Assembly: GCF_002804065.1 (NCBI RefSeq)
Contig: NZ_CP024955.1
Location: 1,426,001 to 1,490,000 of the forward strand
Origin: Kyrpidia spormannii
GTDB taxonomy: Bacteria; Bacillota; Bacilli; Kyrpidiales; Kyrpidiaceae
DNA: 64,000 bases
Direction of reading: 5' to 3'
Part shown: piece by piece, positions 51,936 through 59,933 of the stretch
Layout of the letters: each line of letters begins with the position of its first letter
Position numbering within the stretch: position 1 is the stretch's first letter
Program-made: the position numbers and the translations under genes
Notes under the pieces: generated by a model
What the model was told of the DNA's origin: nothing
The model's database searches: none
What the model saw: the letters and a program-made list of their open reading frames with translations, nothing else

Positions 51936-54050
51936 ATGACGCCGATGGTAGAATATGTCATTCAATACGCTAATCGAGGTTGGCACGTATTTCCTGTCTA
52001 TGGTATTGACGATTCTGGACGTTGCACATGCGGACGTGAAGAGTGTTCAAGCGCTGGTAAGCATCCGATAACAAAACATGGCGTAAAGGACGCCACAACC
52101 GACATTGATACCATTCGCCAATGGTGGGAACGTTGGCCGGACGCCAATGTAGGCTTAGCGACTGGTGAAACGTCTGGAATCGTCGTTATCGACATTGATC
52201 CCGATAAAGGAGGAAATGAAAGCTTTGAGGACTTGGTTTCACGATATGGGACGTTGCCTGATACGGTCGAGGCGATTACTGGCAGTGGTGGGCGTCATAT
52301 ATACTTTGCATATCCTATTGGTGTTGACATTCGCAGTAAAATAGGCGTTTTACCAGGGATTGACGTTCGAGCCAATGGAGGATATGCAGTAGCGCCACCG
52401 TCTAGGCATAAGTCTGGACGACGCTACGAATGGGAGTTATCGGCGCATCCCGACGAAACGCCAATAGCTCCAATGCCTCAATGGCTGATTGACGTCATAA
52501 CGAACGGCCAAAAACGTCAAGCCGCGCCTGTCTCGCTGGTCAAACGTATTGATGAGCCTATTCCAGAGGGGCAGCGAAATGATTATCTATTTCGTTTAGC
52601 ATCGTCTTTAAGATCGCAGGGACTAGAGTTTGAGGACATTCTGGAAGCGCTCAGGGATGAGAATAAACGACGGTGTGATCCTCCGCTGGACGATTCGGAG
52701 TTAATGACGATAGCAAAAAGCGCTTGTCGTTATCCAGCTGGAACAGTCCGAGTGCTTGAGCCTGCGCTTAGATACTTCGACGGAAAAACGTTCATCCCGG
52801 CGCGGTTGGCGCAGGACATTTTAGACGTTCAACCGTTCATTAACTTCAACGGACGATTGTACGCCTACAAAGACGGGGTTTATCGTCCTGATGGTGAAGA
52901 CGTTGCCCAGCGTTTGGCGTTGGACTACTTGGGGGAACGTTATCGAGCGCACTATTTGGACGAAATCACCAGATATATAAAGATTAGGAGCAAAGTTAAT
53001 CCTGACGACGTGAACCGTCTGGACAACTATATCAACGTCAAGAATGGTTTACTTGACTGGACGACGGGAGAGCTACACCCACACACTCCCGAACGTCTTT
53101 CGACGATTCAAATACCTGTGGAGTTTGATCCAAACGCGAAGGGAGAGCGGATAAGGGAGTTTTTCCAAGCTGTCTTGCCTGCTGACGCTATTCCATTCAT
53201 TGAGGAATGGTTTGGCTACATGCTTTTACCAACAGTGAAATTTAAAAAGGCGCTCATATTCACTGGTAAGGGAAATAATGGTAAGTCCGTCATGATTCGT
53301 CTAATGGAACACTTCGTCGGGCAAAGTAACTGTTCCCACGTCAGTCTACATGCGCTTGAAACGAACAGGTTCCAGCTTGCGGAGTTAGACGGAAAGCTGT
53401 TGAATTCATTCGCAGACTTGCCCAGCAAAGTTGTACCATCGTCGAACCTGTTCAAGTGTATAACGGGAGATGATCAAGTCCAAGTTGAACGTAAGTTTGG
53501 TGATCCTTTCACGCTTAAACCAACGTCGAAATTAGTGTTTAGCGCAAATACCATTCCAACGAATCTAGAAAGCGACGACGCCTATCATGATCGCTGGATT
53601 GTGGTACGATTCCCGAACCAATTCCCTGCCGGTAAAGCCGATCCGAATTTGACGCAAAAGTTAACGACTCCTGAAGAGCTTTCAGGACTTTTGAACATGG
53701 CGTTGGAAGGGTTGAAGCGCCTCATGACCAACGGACGTTTTACCATTGGTGAGAGTATGCAAGAGGCGTTGGACGAGTTCAAACGAAGCTCGGATAACGT
53801 AAGCGCTTTCCTTTACGATATGTGCGTTATAGAACCAACTGAAACGGTCGGAAAAGACTTACTCTATTCTACGTATGCGGAGTGGTGCGCTGATTCTAAC
53901 TTAAAACCATTAGGAAAAATTAGATTTAACAAACGTCTCCAAGACTTGATTCCCGGATTGTATGAGAAACGTATCAAAAGTAATTCCAGAAGCTGGGTTG
54001 GCGTCGGATTAGCGAAGGATCAAGACGACGATCCAACAGCTGTGTTTTAA
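51936..54050 (+). CDS. primase-polymerase / SF3 helicase replication protein
   Basis: 704 residues. N-terminal archaeo-eukaryotic-type Prim-Pol domain (to about 200): RGWHVFPVYG, zinc-like CTCGREEC, catalytic VVIDIDPDKGG and GGRHIYFAYP. A primase C-terminal helical region follows. The second half is a D5/SF3 helicase: Walker A FTGKGNNGKSVMIRLME, Walker B NSFADLP, and SANTIPTNLESDDAYHDRWI. Such proteins initiate replication of plasmids, phages and satellites. ATG 51936 (AAAGGGG upstream) is preferred to ATG 51915. Iterons follow directly. Confidence 0.9.
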   Translation: MTPMVEYVIQYANRGWHVFPVYGIDDSGRCTCGREECSSAGKHPITKHGVKDATTDIDTIRQWWERWPDANVGLATGETSGIVVIDIDPDKGGNESFEDLVSRYGTLPDTVEAITGSGGRHIYFAYPIGVDIRSKIGVLPGIDVRANGGYAVAPPSRHKSGRRYEWELSAHPDETPIAPMPQWLIDVITNGQKRQAAPVSLVKRIDEPIPEGQRNDYLFRLASSLRSQGLEFEDILEALRDENKRRCDPPLDDSELMTIAKSACRYPAGTVRVLEPALRYFDGKTFIPARLAQDILDVQPFINFNGRLYAYKDGVYRPDGEDVAQRLALDYLGERYRAHYLDEITRYIKIRSKVNPDDVNRLDNYINVKNGLLDWTTGELHPHTPERLSTIQIPVEFDPNAKGERIREFFQAVLPADAIPFIEEWFGYMLLPTVKFKKALIFTGKGNNGKSVMIRLMEHFVGQSNCSHVSLHALETNRFQLAELDGKLLNSFADLPSKVVPSSNLFKCITGDDQVQVERKFGDPFTLKPTSKLVFSANTIPTNLESDDAYHDRWIVVRFPNQFPAGKADPNLTQKLTTPEELSGLLNMALEGLKRLMTNGRFTIGESMQEALDEFKRSSDNVSAFLYDMCVIEPTETVGKDLLYSTYAEWCADSNLKPLGKIRFNKRLQDLIPGLYEKRIKSNSRSWVGVGLAKDQDDDPTAVF

Positions 54051-54055
54051 GGTGC

Positions 54056-54120
54056 AGGCTCCAAAGTTTGAGGCGCAGGCTCCAATCTTAAAAACAACTT
54101 TGGAGCCTACTTTGGAGCCT
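54056..54120. repeat. iterons, left group
   Basis: Copies of AACTTTGGAGCCT: inverse at 54056-54068, partial inverse at 54077-54085, direct at 54096-54108 and (one base shorter) 54109-54120. With the right group they flank the IS5-type insertion; the likely origin of the element. Confidence 0.8.
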
Positions 54121-54154
54121 AAAAAACCGCGCCATTACTGGCTTTTTTACCATA

Positions 54155-55774
54155 GGGTCTGCTGAACGATTAAAAAGTCCAGTAATGGAAGGGATTTCGG
54201 CACTTAACAGAGAAATTAAGTGCGTGGATTTTGCATGAAACCCTTCAAAAACCGTGCACTTGAGGTGTCGACAGGCGTGTACCGAGCGACTGAGCGTCAG
54301 ATGCTGTTGCCCGATGACTTTTTCCTTCCGTTCGGCGGGAAATTGAATAAAGAGAACCGCTGGGTCAAATTGGCTCAGATGATCCCATGGTGGAAGGTCG
54401 AAGAACACTACGGCGAGCGATTCAAGTCTGCCACAAAAGGGCAAAAGGCCTATTCGGTTCGGGTGGCACTGGGTTCGTTGATCATTCAGGAACGCTTGGG
54501 TCTGAGTGACCGCGAAACCGTTAGGCAGATCACCGAGAACCCGTACCTCCAGTACTTCATTGGGTTGCCGCGCTTTCAGGAAGAGCCACCGTTTCATCCA
54601 TCTCTGATGACACACTTTCGTAAGCGGCTCGGCCCAGACGTCATCCAGCAAGTCAATGAATGGATTGTTGCAGAAAAGGACAAACCCGATGACTCGAACG
54701 ATCCGGACTTGGACAATCACGGTGGAGCCGGATCGGCTCAGCCGGACGACCTTGCAAAGACGCAGACGGATCCAGAAACGCCTTCGAACCATGGCAAGCT
54801 GTTGCTTGATGCCACGTGTGCCCCGGCCGACATTGCCTATCCCACCGATCTCACGCTGTTGAACGAGGCACGTGAGAAACTGGAAGCCATGATTGACGTC
54901 TTGCATGCCGCGCGCCGGCCAGGCCGACGTAAGCCGCGCACTTATCGATGGAAAGCACGAAAGGCATATCTGGCGGTGGCCAAACAGCGCCGGGTCAGCC
55001 CACGGGCACTGCGTAAGGCCATTGGGAAGCAACTGCGTTTTGTGGCGCGGGATCTCAGGATCCTGGCCTCCCTGAGAGACGAAGTGGGTCTGGAAGCGCT
55101 CAGCCGGCGACAATACCATGATCTGTTGGTCATTCACGAATTGTACCGTCAGCAGGAAGAGATGTACCGGAAGCGAGCCCGGCGAATCGACGACCGAATC
55201 GTCAGCATCTCACAACCTCATGTCCGTCCCATCGTCCGTGGCAAGGCTCGTGCGAATGTGGAGTTTGGCGCAAAAGTGATGATCAGCCTGGTGGATGGGT
55301 ACGCACGGATCGAACACCTCGGGTGGGACGGCTTCCATGAAGGTCATACCTTGCAGGCCGCGGTCGAAGCCTACCGAGACCGGTACGGCTGCTATCCGGA
55401 GGCTGTGTTGGCCGATAAGGCCTACCGAAATCGAGAGAATCTGCGTTACTGCAAGCAACGCGGGATTCGCCTGAGCGGTCCTCCCTTGGGCCGTCCGTCG
55501 CAGGCGGACCGTGCAGTGCAGGCACGGCTGGAACGGCAGGACGCTGCCGAACGCAATGCCATTGAAGGGAAGTTCGGCGAAGGCAAGCGTTTGTACGGGC
55601 TTGGCTTGATTCGAGCACGCCTGCGGACCACCAGCGAGACGGTCATCGCCTTGCAGCTGTTGGTGATGAATCTGGAGCGCCGGCTGCGCATTCTTTTGTA
55701 CACATTTTTCGGATGGCTCTTGCGGTTAGGCCCCCTTGCCGTATTCGCCGATCCGTGATTCGTTCAGCAGACCC
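54155..55774 (+). mobile_element. IS5/IS1182-type insertion sequence
   Basis: Terminal inverted repeats GGGTCTGCTGAACGA and TCGTTCAGCAGACCC, with 7-bp target duplications TACCATA (54148-54154, 55775-55781). One transposase gene. Removing it and one duplication reunites the two iteron groups. Confidence 0.9.
54235..55758 (+). CDS. IS5/IS1182-type transposase
   Basis: 507 residues. N-terminal domain of the DUF772 kind (ALGSLIIQERLGLSDRETVR; HPSLMTHFRKRLG), DDE core starting LLLDATCAPADIAYPTDLTL, second Asp in AVLADKAYRNREN and a late Glu in RNAIEGKFGEGKR. It appears complete. ATG 54235 is the likely start, though its ribosome site is poor, as is common in transposases. Confidence 0.9.
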   Translation: MKPFKNRALEVSTGVYRATERQMLLPDDFFLPFGGKLNKENRWVKLAQMIPWWKVEEHYGERFKSATKGQKAYSVRVALGSLIIQERLGLSDRETVRQITENPYLQYFIGLPRFQEEPPFHPSLMTHFRKRLGPDVIQQVNEWIVAEKDKPDDSNDPDLDNHGGAGSAQPDDLAKTQTDPETPSNHGKLLLDATCAPADIAYPTDLTLLNEAREKLEAMIDVLHAARRPGRRKPRTYRWKARKAYLAVAKQRRVSPRALRKAIGKQLRFVARDLRILASLRDEVGLEALSRRQYHDLLVIHELYRQQEEMYRKRARRIDDRIVSISQPHVRPIVRGKARANVEFGAKVMISLVDGYARIEHLGWDGFHEGHTLQAAVEAYRDRYGCYPEAVLADKAYRNRENLRYCKQRGIRLSGPPLGRPSQADRAVQARLERQDAAERNAIEGKFGEGKRLYGLGLIRARLRTTSETVIALQLLVMNLERRLRILLYTFFGWLLRLGPLAVFADP

Positions 55775-55780
55775 TACCAT

Positions 55781-56028
55781 AGGCTCCAATCTTGCCAAAC
55801 TTTTTTTATTAATGCGGGAAATTTTTGATGGTAGAGTGAGAGGATGGAGGGAAGAGAGTAGGATAAAAAAGTGTGTATATGATGTATCAATATATATAAT
55901 TAATGCAAAATCTTTGGCAACTTTGGAGCCTAGTCTAAAATTCCGCGTCGTTATGGGAAAAAAAGGCTCCAAAGTTTATTTCCAACTTTGGAGCAACTTT
56001 GGAGCCTAGCATATCAACTTTGGAGCCT
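55781..56028. repeat. iterons, right group
   Basis: Partial inverse at 55781-55789; direct AACTTTGGAGCCT at 55919-55931; inverse at 55964-55976; partial direct at 55984-55994; direct at 55995-56007 and 56016-56028. An AT-rich stretch lies between (55795-55918), as at iteron origins. Confidence 0.8.
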
Positions 56029-56134
56029 AAGCCTAACCTAGGCCGTCTTATGACATCGACAATGTCTATGCCATCTTTTGCCACCGAAATTATTTCGGTC
56101 ACAAAAAACTAAAACTAACGGGAGGAATCACGAA

Positions 56135-56761
56135 ATGAAAGAGTTTGCAAAATTCACTCAATTCAAGAATCAAGATATTGATCTCCAAAAAATGGAAGCT
56201 CAATACCGTCAAAAGATGAATGACGCCGGACAGCGCGTTGAAGACTTGAAAGCTCAACTTCAAGCGACGATTGCAGACGAATTCCGTAGTGGAAAGGACG
56301 CCACGACAGCGAAAAACAAGCTCAAAGACGATATTTCCAGTGCTGAGAAGGATTTTGCGTTGGCTAAAGCGGAGTATGAGGAATGCCTGCGTTACACAAC
56401 TGAAAAACGTCAATCGAGCGGCGTAACGGCTGAGGACGTTCTACGGTCGTATCGAGACGAGTTTGTTCCCAGTGTTTGGGAAGGCGAAGTAAAGCCTATC
56501 CTAGACCGTATGGCACAGGCGAGGGCTGAGTATCTTAACTCGCTTATGGATTTACGCGAAAAAGAGCGCGAATATGCTCCGCTACGCACTCAAATGTATG
56601 ATCTTTCCAGGACGACGAAGGTAGACGGTGCCTATGTCGCTGTCATGAATCCTGTGGACTACAGGCAAAGTGAGATTCCATATATTTCAGGACAAGACCT
56701 TGCGTTGATTGAACGAAATGAACTCCCGTCTGGTGTTGAACGTCGAAAGACTGGTGAGTGA
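56135..56761 (+). CDS. coiled-coil protein of the element
   Basis: 208 residues; long helices at about 15-105 (DLQKMEAQYRQKMNDAGQRV; AEKDFALAKAEYEECLRYTT) and 130-165. No signal peptide or membrane helix. GGGAGGAATC precedes ATG 56135. Could be a scaffold or DNA-bridging protein; phage-scaffold-like composition is noted but gives no proof. It starts an operon of three overlapping genes. Confidence 0.7.
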   Translation: MKEFAKFTQFKNQDIDLQKMEAQYRQKMNDAGQRVEDLKAQLQATIADEFRSGKDATTAKNKLKDDISSAEKDFALAKAEYEECLRYTTEKRQSSGVTAEDVLRSYRDEFVPSVWEGEVKPILDRMAQARAEYLNSLMDLREKEREYAPLRTQMYDLSRTTKVDGAYVAVMNPVDYRQSEIPYISGQDLALIERNELPSGVERRKTGE

Positions 56762-56937
56762 CGTTGCTTCATGACGTGAAACAGTATCTTTTGTCTAAGT
56801 TGCGTAAAACAGTAAACTATTCGGACGTTCTCTTGGCGTTGGAGTTGGCAAAAGCGATTCCAACGCCGGAGAATGTGGCGTTGTATCGACGTTTATTGGT
56901 TAGATATTCCAACCAACAGAAAAAAAGGAGCGATTGA
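56758..56937 (+). CDS. small basic protein
   Basis: 59 residues: helical, beginning VTLLHDVKQYLLSKLRKTVN and ending QQKKRSD. The GTG overlaps the previous stop (GTGA), and its stop precedes the next ATG by one base, so it fills the operon exactly, which is the main support. No family recognised. Confidence 0.55.
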   Translation: MTLLHDVKQYLLSKLRKTVNYSDVLLALELAKAIPTPENVALYRRLLVRYSNQQKKRSD

Positions 56938-56938
56938 A

Positions 56939-57424
56939 ATGAATACGGCACATTGGATGTATGAATATCGAGAGTTGCAGGAAAAGTTTGATCGAGGCGA
57001 TACGATCACACAGGAAGACATTGACAGAGCCGCTCATCTGGTTCAGACTGTGGGAAGGGAAGAGCATAGACTATTGTTCGGACAGTTGAGACAATTGAAA
57101 TTTCAACAGGAAACGAAAGAACAGCAGAAAGAGCCTGAGCCTATCCGCGTGACTGATGAAGAGCTAAAAGCCGCACAGGAAAGAGTTAGACAAAATCCGA
57201 CGATTGAAAACCTAGCAGAGTTTAGCAAGCTCAAAAACGCATGGATGATGCAGAACGCTCCTGAGCTATTGGAGCCTGAAACGCCAAAAGTGACGTTGGA
57301 ACAGGTTAAGGCCGCAGAGAAACAAGCGAAACAACGTCCGAATCCTGAAAACCTCATGGTTTGGAGCAACTTAAAAAACCTGTATCAACGTCAGCAACAG
57401 CAAGCGAATAGTACGCAGGAGTGA
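56939..57424 (+). CDS. hypothetical protein with internal duplication
   Basis: 161 residues. Two similar helical repeats of about 32 residues are visible: VTDEELKAAQERVRQNP with NLAEFSKLKNAW, and VTLEQVKAAEKQAKQRP with NLMVWSNLKNLY. A glutamine-rich linker precedes them. AAAAAGGAGCG before ATG 56939. Last clear gene of the element; the fold suggests a helical-pair binding module, function unknown. Confidence 0.7.
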   Translation: MNTAHWMYEYRELQEKFDRGDTITQEDIDRAAHLVQTVGREEHRLLFGQLRQLKFQQETKEQQKEPEPIRVTDEELKAAQERVRQNPTIENLAEFSKLKNAWMMQNAPELLEPETPKVTLEQVKAAEKQAKQRPNPENLMVWSNLKNLYQRQQQQANSTQE

Positions 57425-57438
57425 AAGGGGGTACCAAG

Positions 57439-57573
57439 TTGGAACATCCCTACACAGTGTGTATACCCTTGGCGTTGGATGAGTGGAGTAGTATTCCGGT
57501 CGAAAAAAAGGGTGTAGGTATTGGCGACACCCTTTGCGTTATTAAGGGTGTGTATTCAACGCACACCCTTTAA
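57439..57573 (+). CDS. possible 44-residue peptide
   Basis: TTG 57439 follows GAAAGGGGG at suitable distance; the frame encodes a peptide starting LEHPYTVCIPLALDEW and ends at TAA 57571. It overlaps the first two hairpins of the cluster below, so the open frame could be chance. Confidence 0.3.
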   Translation: MEHPYTVCIPLALDEWSSIPVEKKGVGIGDTLCVIKGVYSTHTL

Positions 57574-57676
57574 AGGGTACTCACATTGTGAGTGACCATA
57601 GGGGATACGCACATTATGCGTACCCTACCACGACATACCATATCAGAATGCCATGCTACGCTATATCGTAGCGTGG
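57507..57676. repeat. cluster of five consecutive hairpins
   Basis: AAAGGGTGT/ACACCCTTT (57507-57535), AAGGGTGTG/CACACCCTT (57544-57570), ACTCAC/GTGAGT (57579-57593), TACGCA/TGCGTA (57606-57622) and CCATGCTACG/CGTAGCGTGG (57651-57676). The first two share the GGGTGT arm. Non-coding apart from the doubtful short frame. Confidence 0.75.
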
Positions 57677-58426
57677 CTGAATACATATGATGAGGATATG
57701 GCGTTGAGTGGATTAGATGAGTTGATTTTGACTTTTTGAAAAAATAGTTTTTCCCATCGAAATATTCCCGGGTATGAAACCTACGATAGTTTGGTATTAC
57801 GTTTATAAACGTCTAGTAGTAGTACTACCGGCAGTAGGGGATGAGTGACGTTTGAGTTGAATTAAATTGTTTTAATTTTGTTTTTTTTCTTTTTAAGAAA
57901 ATGTTAACTTAAAATTAGATAAAGGTTAACAATTTTTTAGGGGCTTTATTGTTCCGCGATACGGAACAGTTATTAGTAGGAATTATTACGATTTACAAAA
58001 ACAATTAGATGAACATCTAAATACGTTGCCAAAGCGTCAAATACTGTGCTATCATACATCCGCACGGCCCGGCCATACGTGCACACTTGAGAAAATTTCA
58101 ACTCTTCACAAATTTCTACGCTGGGAAAAGGCACCAGTCCGTTAATATCTATTATGTAAACTCTTCAAATGGAGAAAAGCCAGTAATGACGCGGGTTTCG
58201 AGGCATTGACGTTTGGAGCGCATGAAATAGGCATTATTAGCGTATAGATATACGTCGTATTCATGGCTTTTTGTGTTTGGTTTGGCGTTATATGGAAATC
58301 CGAGTGTAATTATCTGACTATTCCGAATCCCCCCAAGAGACTGAACTGTGTCCGGGAGACTGGTCTATGAAACTTTCTTACAACTTTTGGAAAAGCGAGG
58401 GTCTCATCTCGCTTGCGTATAATCGC
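57677..58426. other. AT-rich non-coding stretch of the element
   Basis: No supported gene. It holds the 14-bp palindrome ACGTTTATAAACGT (57799-57812), the inverted repeat TGTTCCG/CGGAACA (57950-57968), direct GTTAAC hexamers near 57904 and 57925, and one copy of a dispersed motif at 58175-58204. Very low G+C. Confidence 0.6.
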
Positions 58427-58456
58427 TTGACGATACACACCAAACAGGCTTATAAT
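58427..58456 (+). promoter_or_regulatory. outward-facing promoter at the element's right end
   Basis: TTGACG (58427-58432), 18-bp spacer, perfect TATAAT (58451-58456). It points across attR toward the five downstream tRNA genes, 170 bp away. Confidence 0.7.
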
Positions 58457-58554
58457 TGGTCATGCGTTGAGCAAAAAATATGGTCTAGCTGGACCAACGG
58501 GGAAACGAAAAAGTCCAGGAATGGCGCGGATTTTGAGGCGATTGAAGCGATTTA

Positions 58555-58610
58555 CAGATTTAGGTTCTGGCGGGCAACCGTGGGGGTTCAAGTCCCTCCA
58601 CCCGCACCAA
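58555..58610 (+). repeat. attR, 56-bp attachment site
   Basis: Exact copy of 46231-46286: the 3' part of tRNA-Leu(TAG) without its 5' half, hence not a functional tRNA. Confidence 0.93.
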
Positions 58611-58629
58611 TCATGGCCCGCTGACACGA

Positions 58630-58706
58630 GTGCCCGTAGCTCAGCCGGATAGAGCGTTTGGCTTCGAACCAAAAGGTCGGGAGTTCGAGTCTCTCCGGGC
58701 ACGCCA
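58630..58706 (+). tRNA. tRNA-Arg (TCG)
   Basis: Acceptor GTGCCCG/CGGGCAC, anticodon loop CTTCGAA gives TCG, CCA encoded. First tRNA beyond attR. Confidence 0.93.
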
Positions 58707-58709
58707 CAG

Positions 58710-58786
58710 CGGAGCATGGCGCAGCTTGGTAGCGCGCTTGGCTTGGGACCAAGAGGTCGGGGGTTCAAATCCCCCTGCTCCGACCA
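58710..58786 (+). tRNA. tRNA-Pro (TGG)
   Basis: Acceptor CGGAGCA/TGCTCCG, anticodon TGG, CCA encoded. Confidence 0.95.
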
Positions 58787-58799
58787 GAGGTCGCGGTTT

Positions 58800-58875
<76 letters not shown>

Positions 58876-58878
58876 TCT

Positions 58879-58954
58879 GCTCCCATAGCTCAGTTGGCAG
58901 AGCGCATCCATGGTAAGGATGAGGTCACCAGTTCGAGCCTGGTTGGGAGCTCCA
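58879..58954 (+). tRNA. tRNA-Thr (GGT)
   Basis: Acceptor GCTCCCA/TGGGAGC, anticodon GGT, CCA encoded. Second threonine isoacceptor of the run. Confidence 0.95.
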
Positions 58955-59025
58955 TGCGCGTTCTCCATAGCTGTCAGACCGGATCAAGGACAGGTCGGCA
59001 AGCAAAAGGTTGTCGGCAATGGTTC

Positions 59026-59100
59026 GCGGAAGTAGCTCAGGGGTAGAGCATCGCCTTGCCAAGGCGAGGGCCGCGGGTTCGAATCCCGTCTTCCGCTCCA
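59026..59100 (+). tRNA. tRNA-Gly (GCC)
   Basis: Acceptor GCGGAAG/CTTCCGC, anticodon GCC, CCA encoded. Last of the run. Confidence 0.95.
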
Positions 59101-59136
59101 GACCCACTGAAAGGGAAGACCGCACGGTTGTGGCAA

Positions 59137-59160
59137 GCAGGACCGTTGTCCTGCTTTTTT
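59137..59160 (+). terminator. terminator of the tRNA operon
   Basis: GCAGGAC (59137-59143) pairs with GTCCTGC (59148-59154), loop CGTT, then six T. Confidence 0.9.
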
Positions 59161-59276
59161 CATTGCGAGATTCGATTTGATTTCGCCGAGTGTCTCGTAT
59201 TAGGATAGAGATAGAGGTTTAACCTCGGGGGAGGTTCGTGGTCGACTTTCCCCTTCTCCGTTGAGGAGTGATGGGC

Positions 59277-59873
59277 ATGCGTATTGAGCGGATCAGTGAC
59301 ACCAAGGTACGCATTTTTATCAGTTACGATGACCTTGAGGAAAGGGGAATCGGCCGGGAAGAGATTTGGCAAAACGGCCGCAAGATCCAGGAACTGTTTT
59401 GGGACATGATGGAGAAAGCCTACGTAGAAGTGGGTTTCGAGGTGGTTGGGCCCATCGCCGTCGAGGCCTTCACGATGCCCGCTGAGGGCGTGGTGGTGGT
59501 TGTGAGCCAGGTCTCCTCGGTCACCGATGAGGAAGAAGAAGACGATGAAGCCGAACCCGCGATAGATGAGGAGATCGAACCAGCCGAACTCTGTTTCGCA
59601 TTTCACGATTTTGAAGACGCGGTACGAGCGGCCCACGCCCTGTGCCCGAAGTTTTCAGAGAAAGGGCGTTTATTTGCCTACAACGCCAGGTTCTATTTTT
59701 ATTTTCCGGCGGACGAGCTGACGGAATCGGAACAAGAATCTGTGGCGGCCTTGGCCGAGGAATACGGAGAACGCGCTCGAACGACGCCGGCAGTTCTGGA
59801 AGAGTATGGAACTGAGGTCTTTTCGGAGAGAGCAGTGGGGCAGTTGTGCTCGAAATTCCCATTCGCAGAGTGA
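59277..59873 (+). CDS. mecA: adaptor protein MecA
   Basis: Adaptor that brings substrates to the ClpC ATPase. 198 residues: N-terminal MRIERISDTKVRIFISYDDLEERG (first 20 given region 59277-59340) is the family hallmark. A very acidic linker (EEEEDDEAEPAIDEE) follows, then the C-terminal ClpC-binding domain (ELCFAFHDFEDAVRAAHAL; LFAYNARFYFYFP). GAGGAG eight bases before ATG 59277. A weak promoter (TTGATT, 18 bp, TAGGAT at 59201-59206) lies upstream. Confidence 0.92.
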   Translation: MRIERISDTKVRIFISYDDLEERGIGREEIWQNGRKIQELFWDMMEKAYVEVGFEVVGPIAVEAFTMPAEGVVVVVSQVSSVTDEEEEDDEAEPAIDEEIEPAELCFAFHDFEDAVRAAHALCPKFSEKGRLFAYNARFYFYFPADELTESEQESVAALAEEYGERARTTPAVLEEYGTEVFSERAVGQLCSKFPFAE

Positions 59874-59903
59874 AGGAACGGGCCTGCCAGAAGGTTATAA
59901 ACG

Positions 59904-59928
59904 CCCCGCCATCATCGGCGGGGTTTTT
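59904..59928 (+). terminator. mecA terminator
   Basis: CCCCGCC (59904-59910) pairs with GGCGGGG (59917-59923), loop ATCATC, then five T. Confidence 0.88.
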
Positions 59929-59933
59929 CACGT

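Larger units (their letters stand above)
46231..58610. mobile_element. 12.3-kb integrated element in tRNA-Leu(TAG)
   Basis: Bounded by two exact 56-bp direct repeats of the tRNA-Leu 3' end. Contents: tyrosine integrase (broken), ParB-like fragment, XRE regulator, primase-helicase, iterons, coiled-coil proteins and long AT-rich structured gaps. Base composition is visibly lower in G+C than the flanking genome. Without its two insertion sequences the element would be about 8.1 kb. It lacks recognisable conjugation, capsid or packaging genes. Best described as an integrative replicon or satellite; class undetermined. Confidence 0.9.

Noticed and set aside
57601-57744. Short open frame ending ALSGLDELILTF in the element's right part
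   Set aside because: Protein-like composition, but only 28 codons from an ATG, no ribosome site, and it runs through two hairpins.
58367-58624. 85-codon open frame on the plus strand crossing attR
   Set aside because: It runs through the outward promoter and into the duplicated tRNA-Leu segment, so its C-terminal half is tRNA sequence. No ribosome site.
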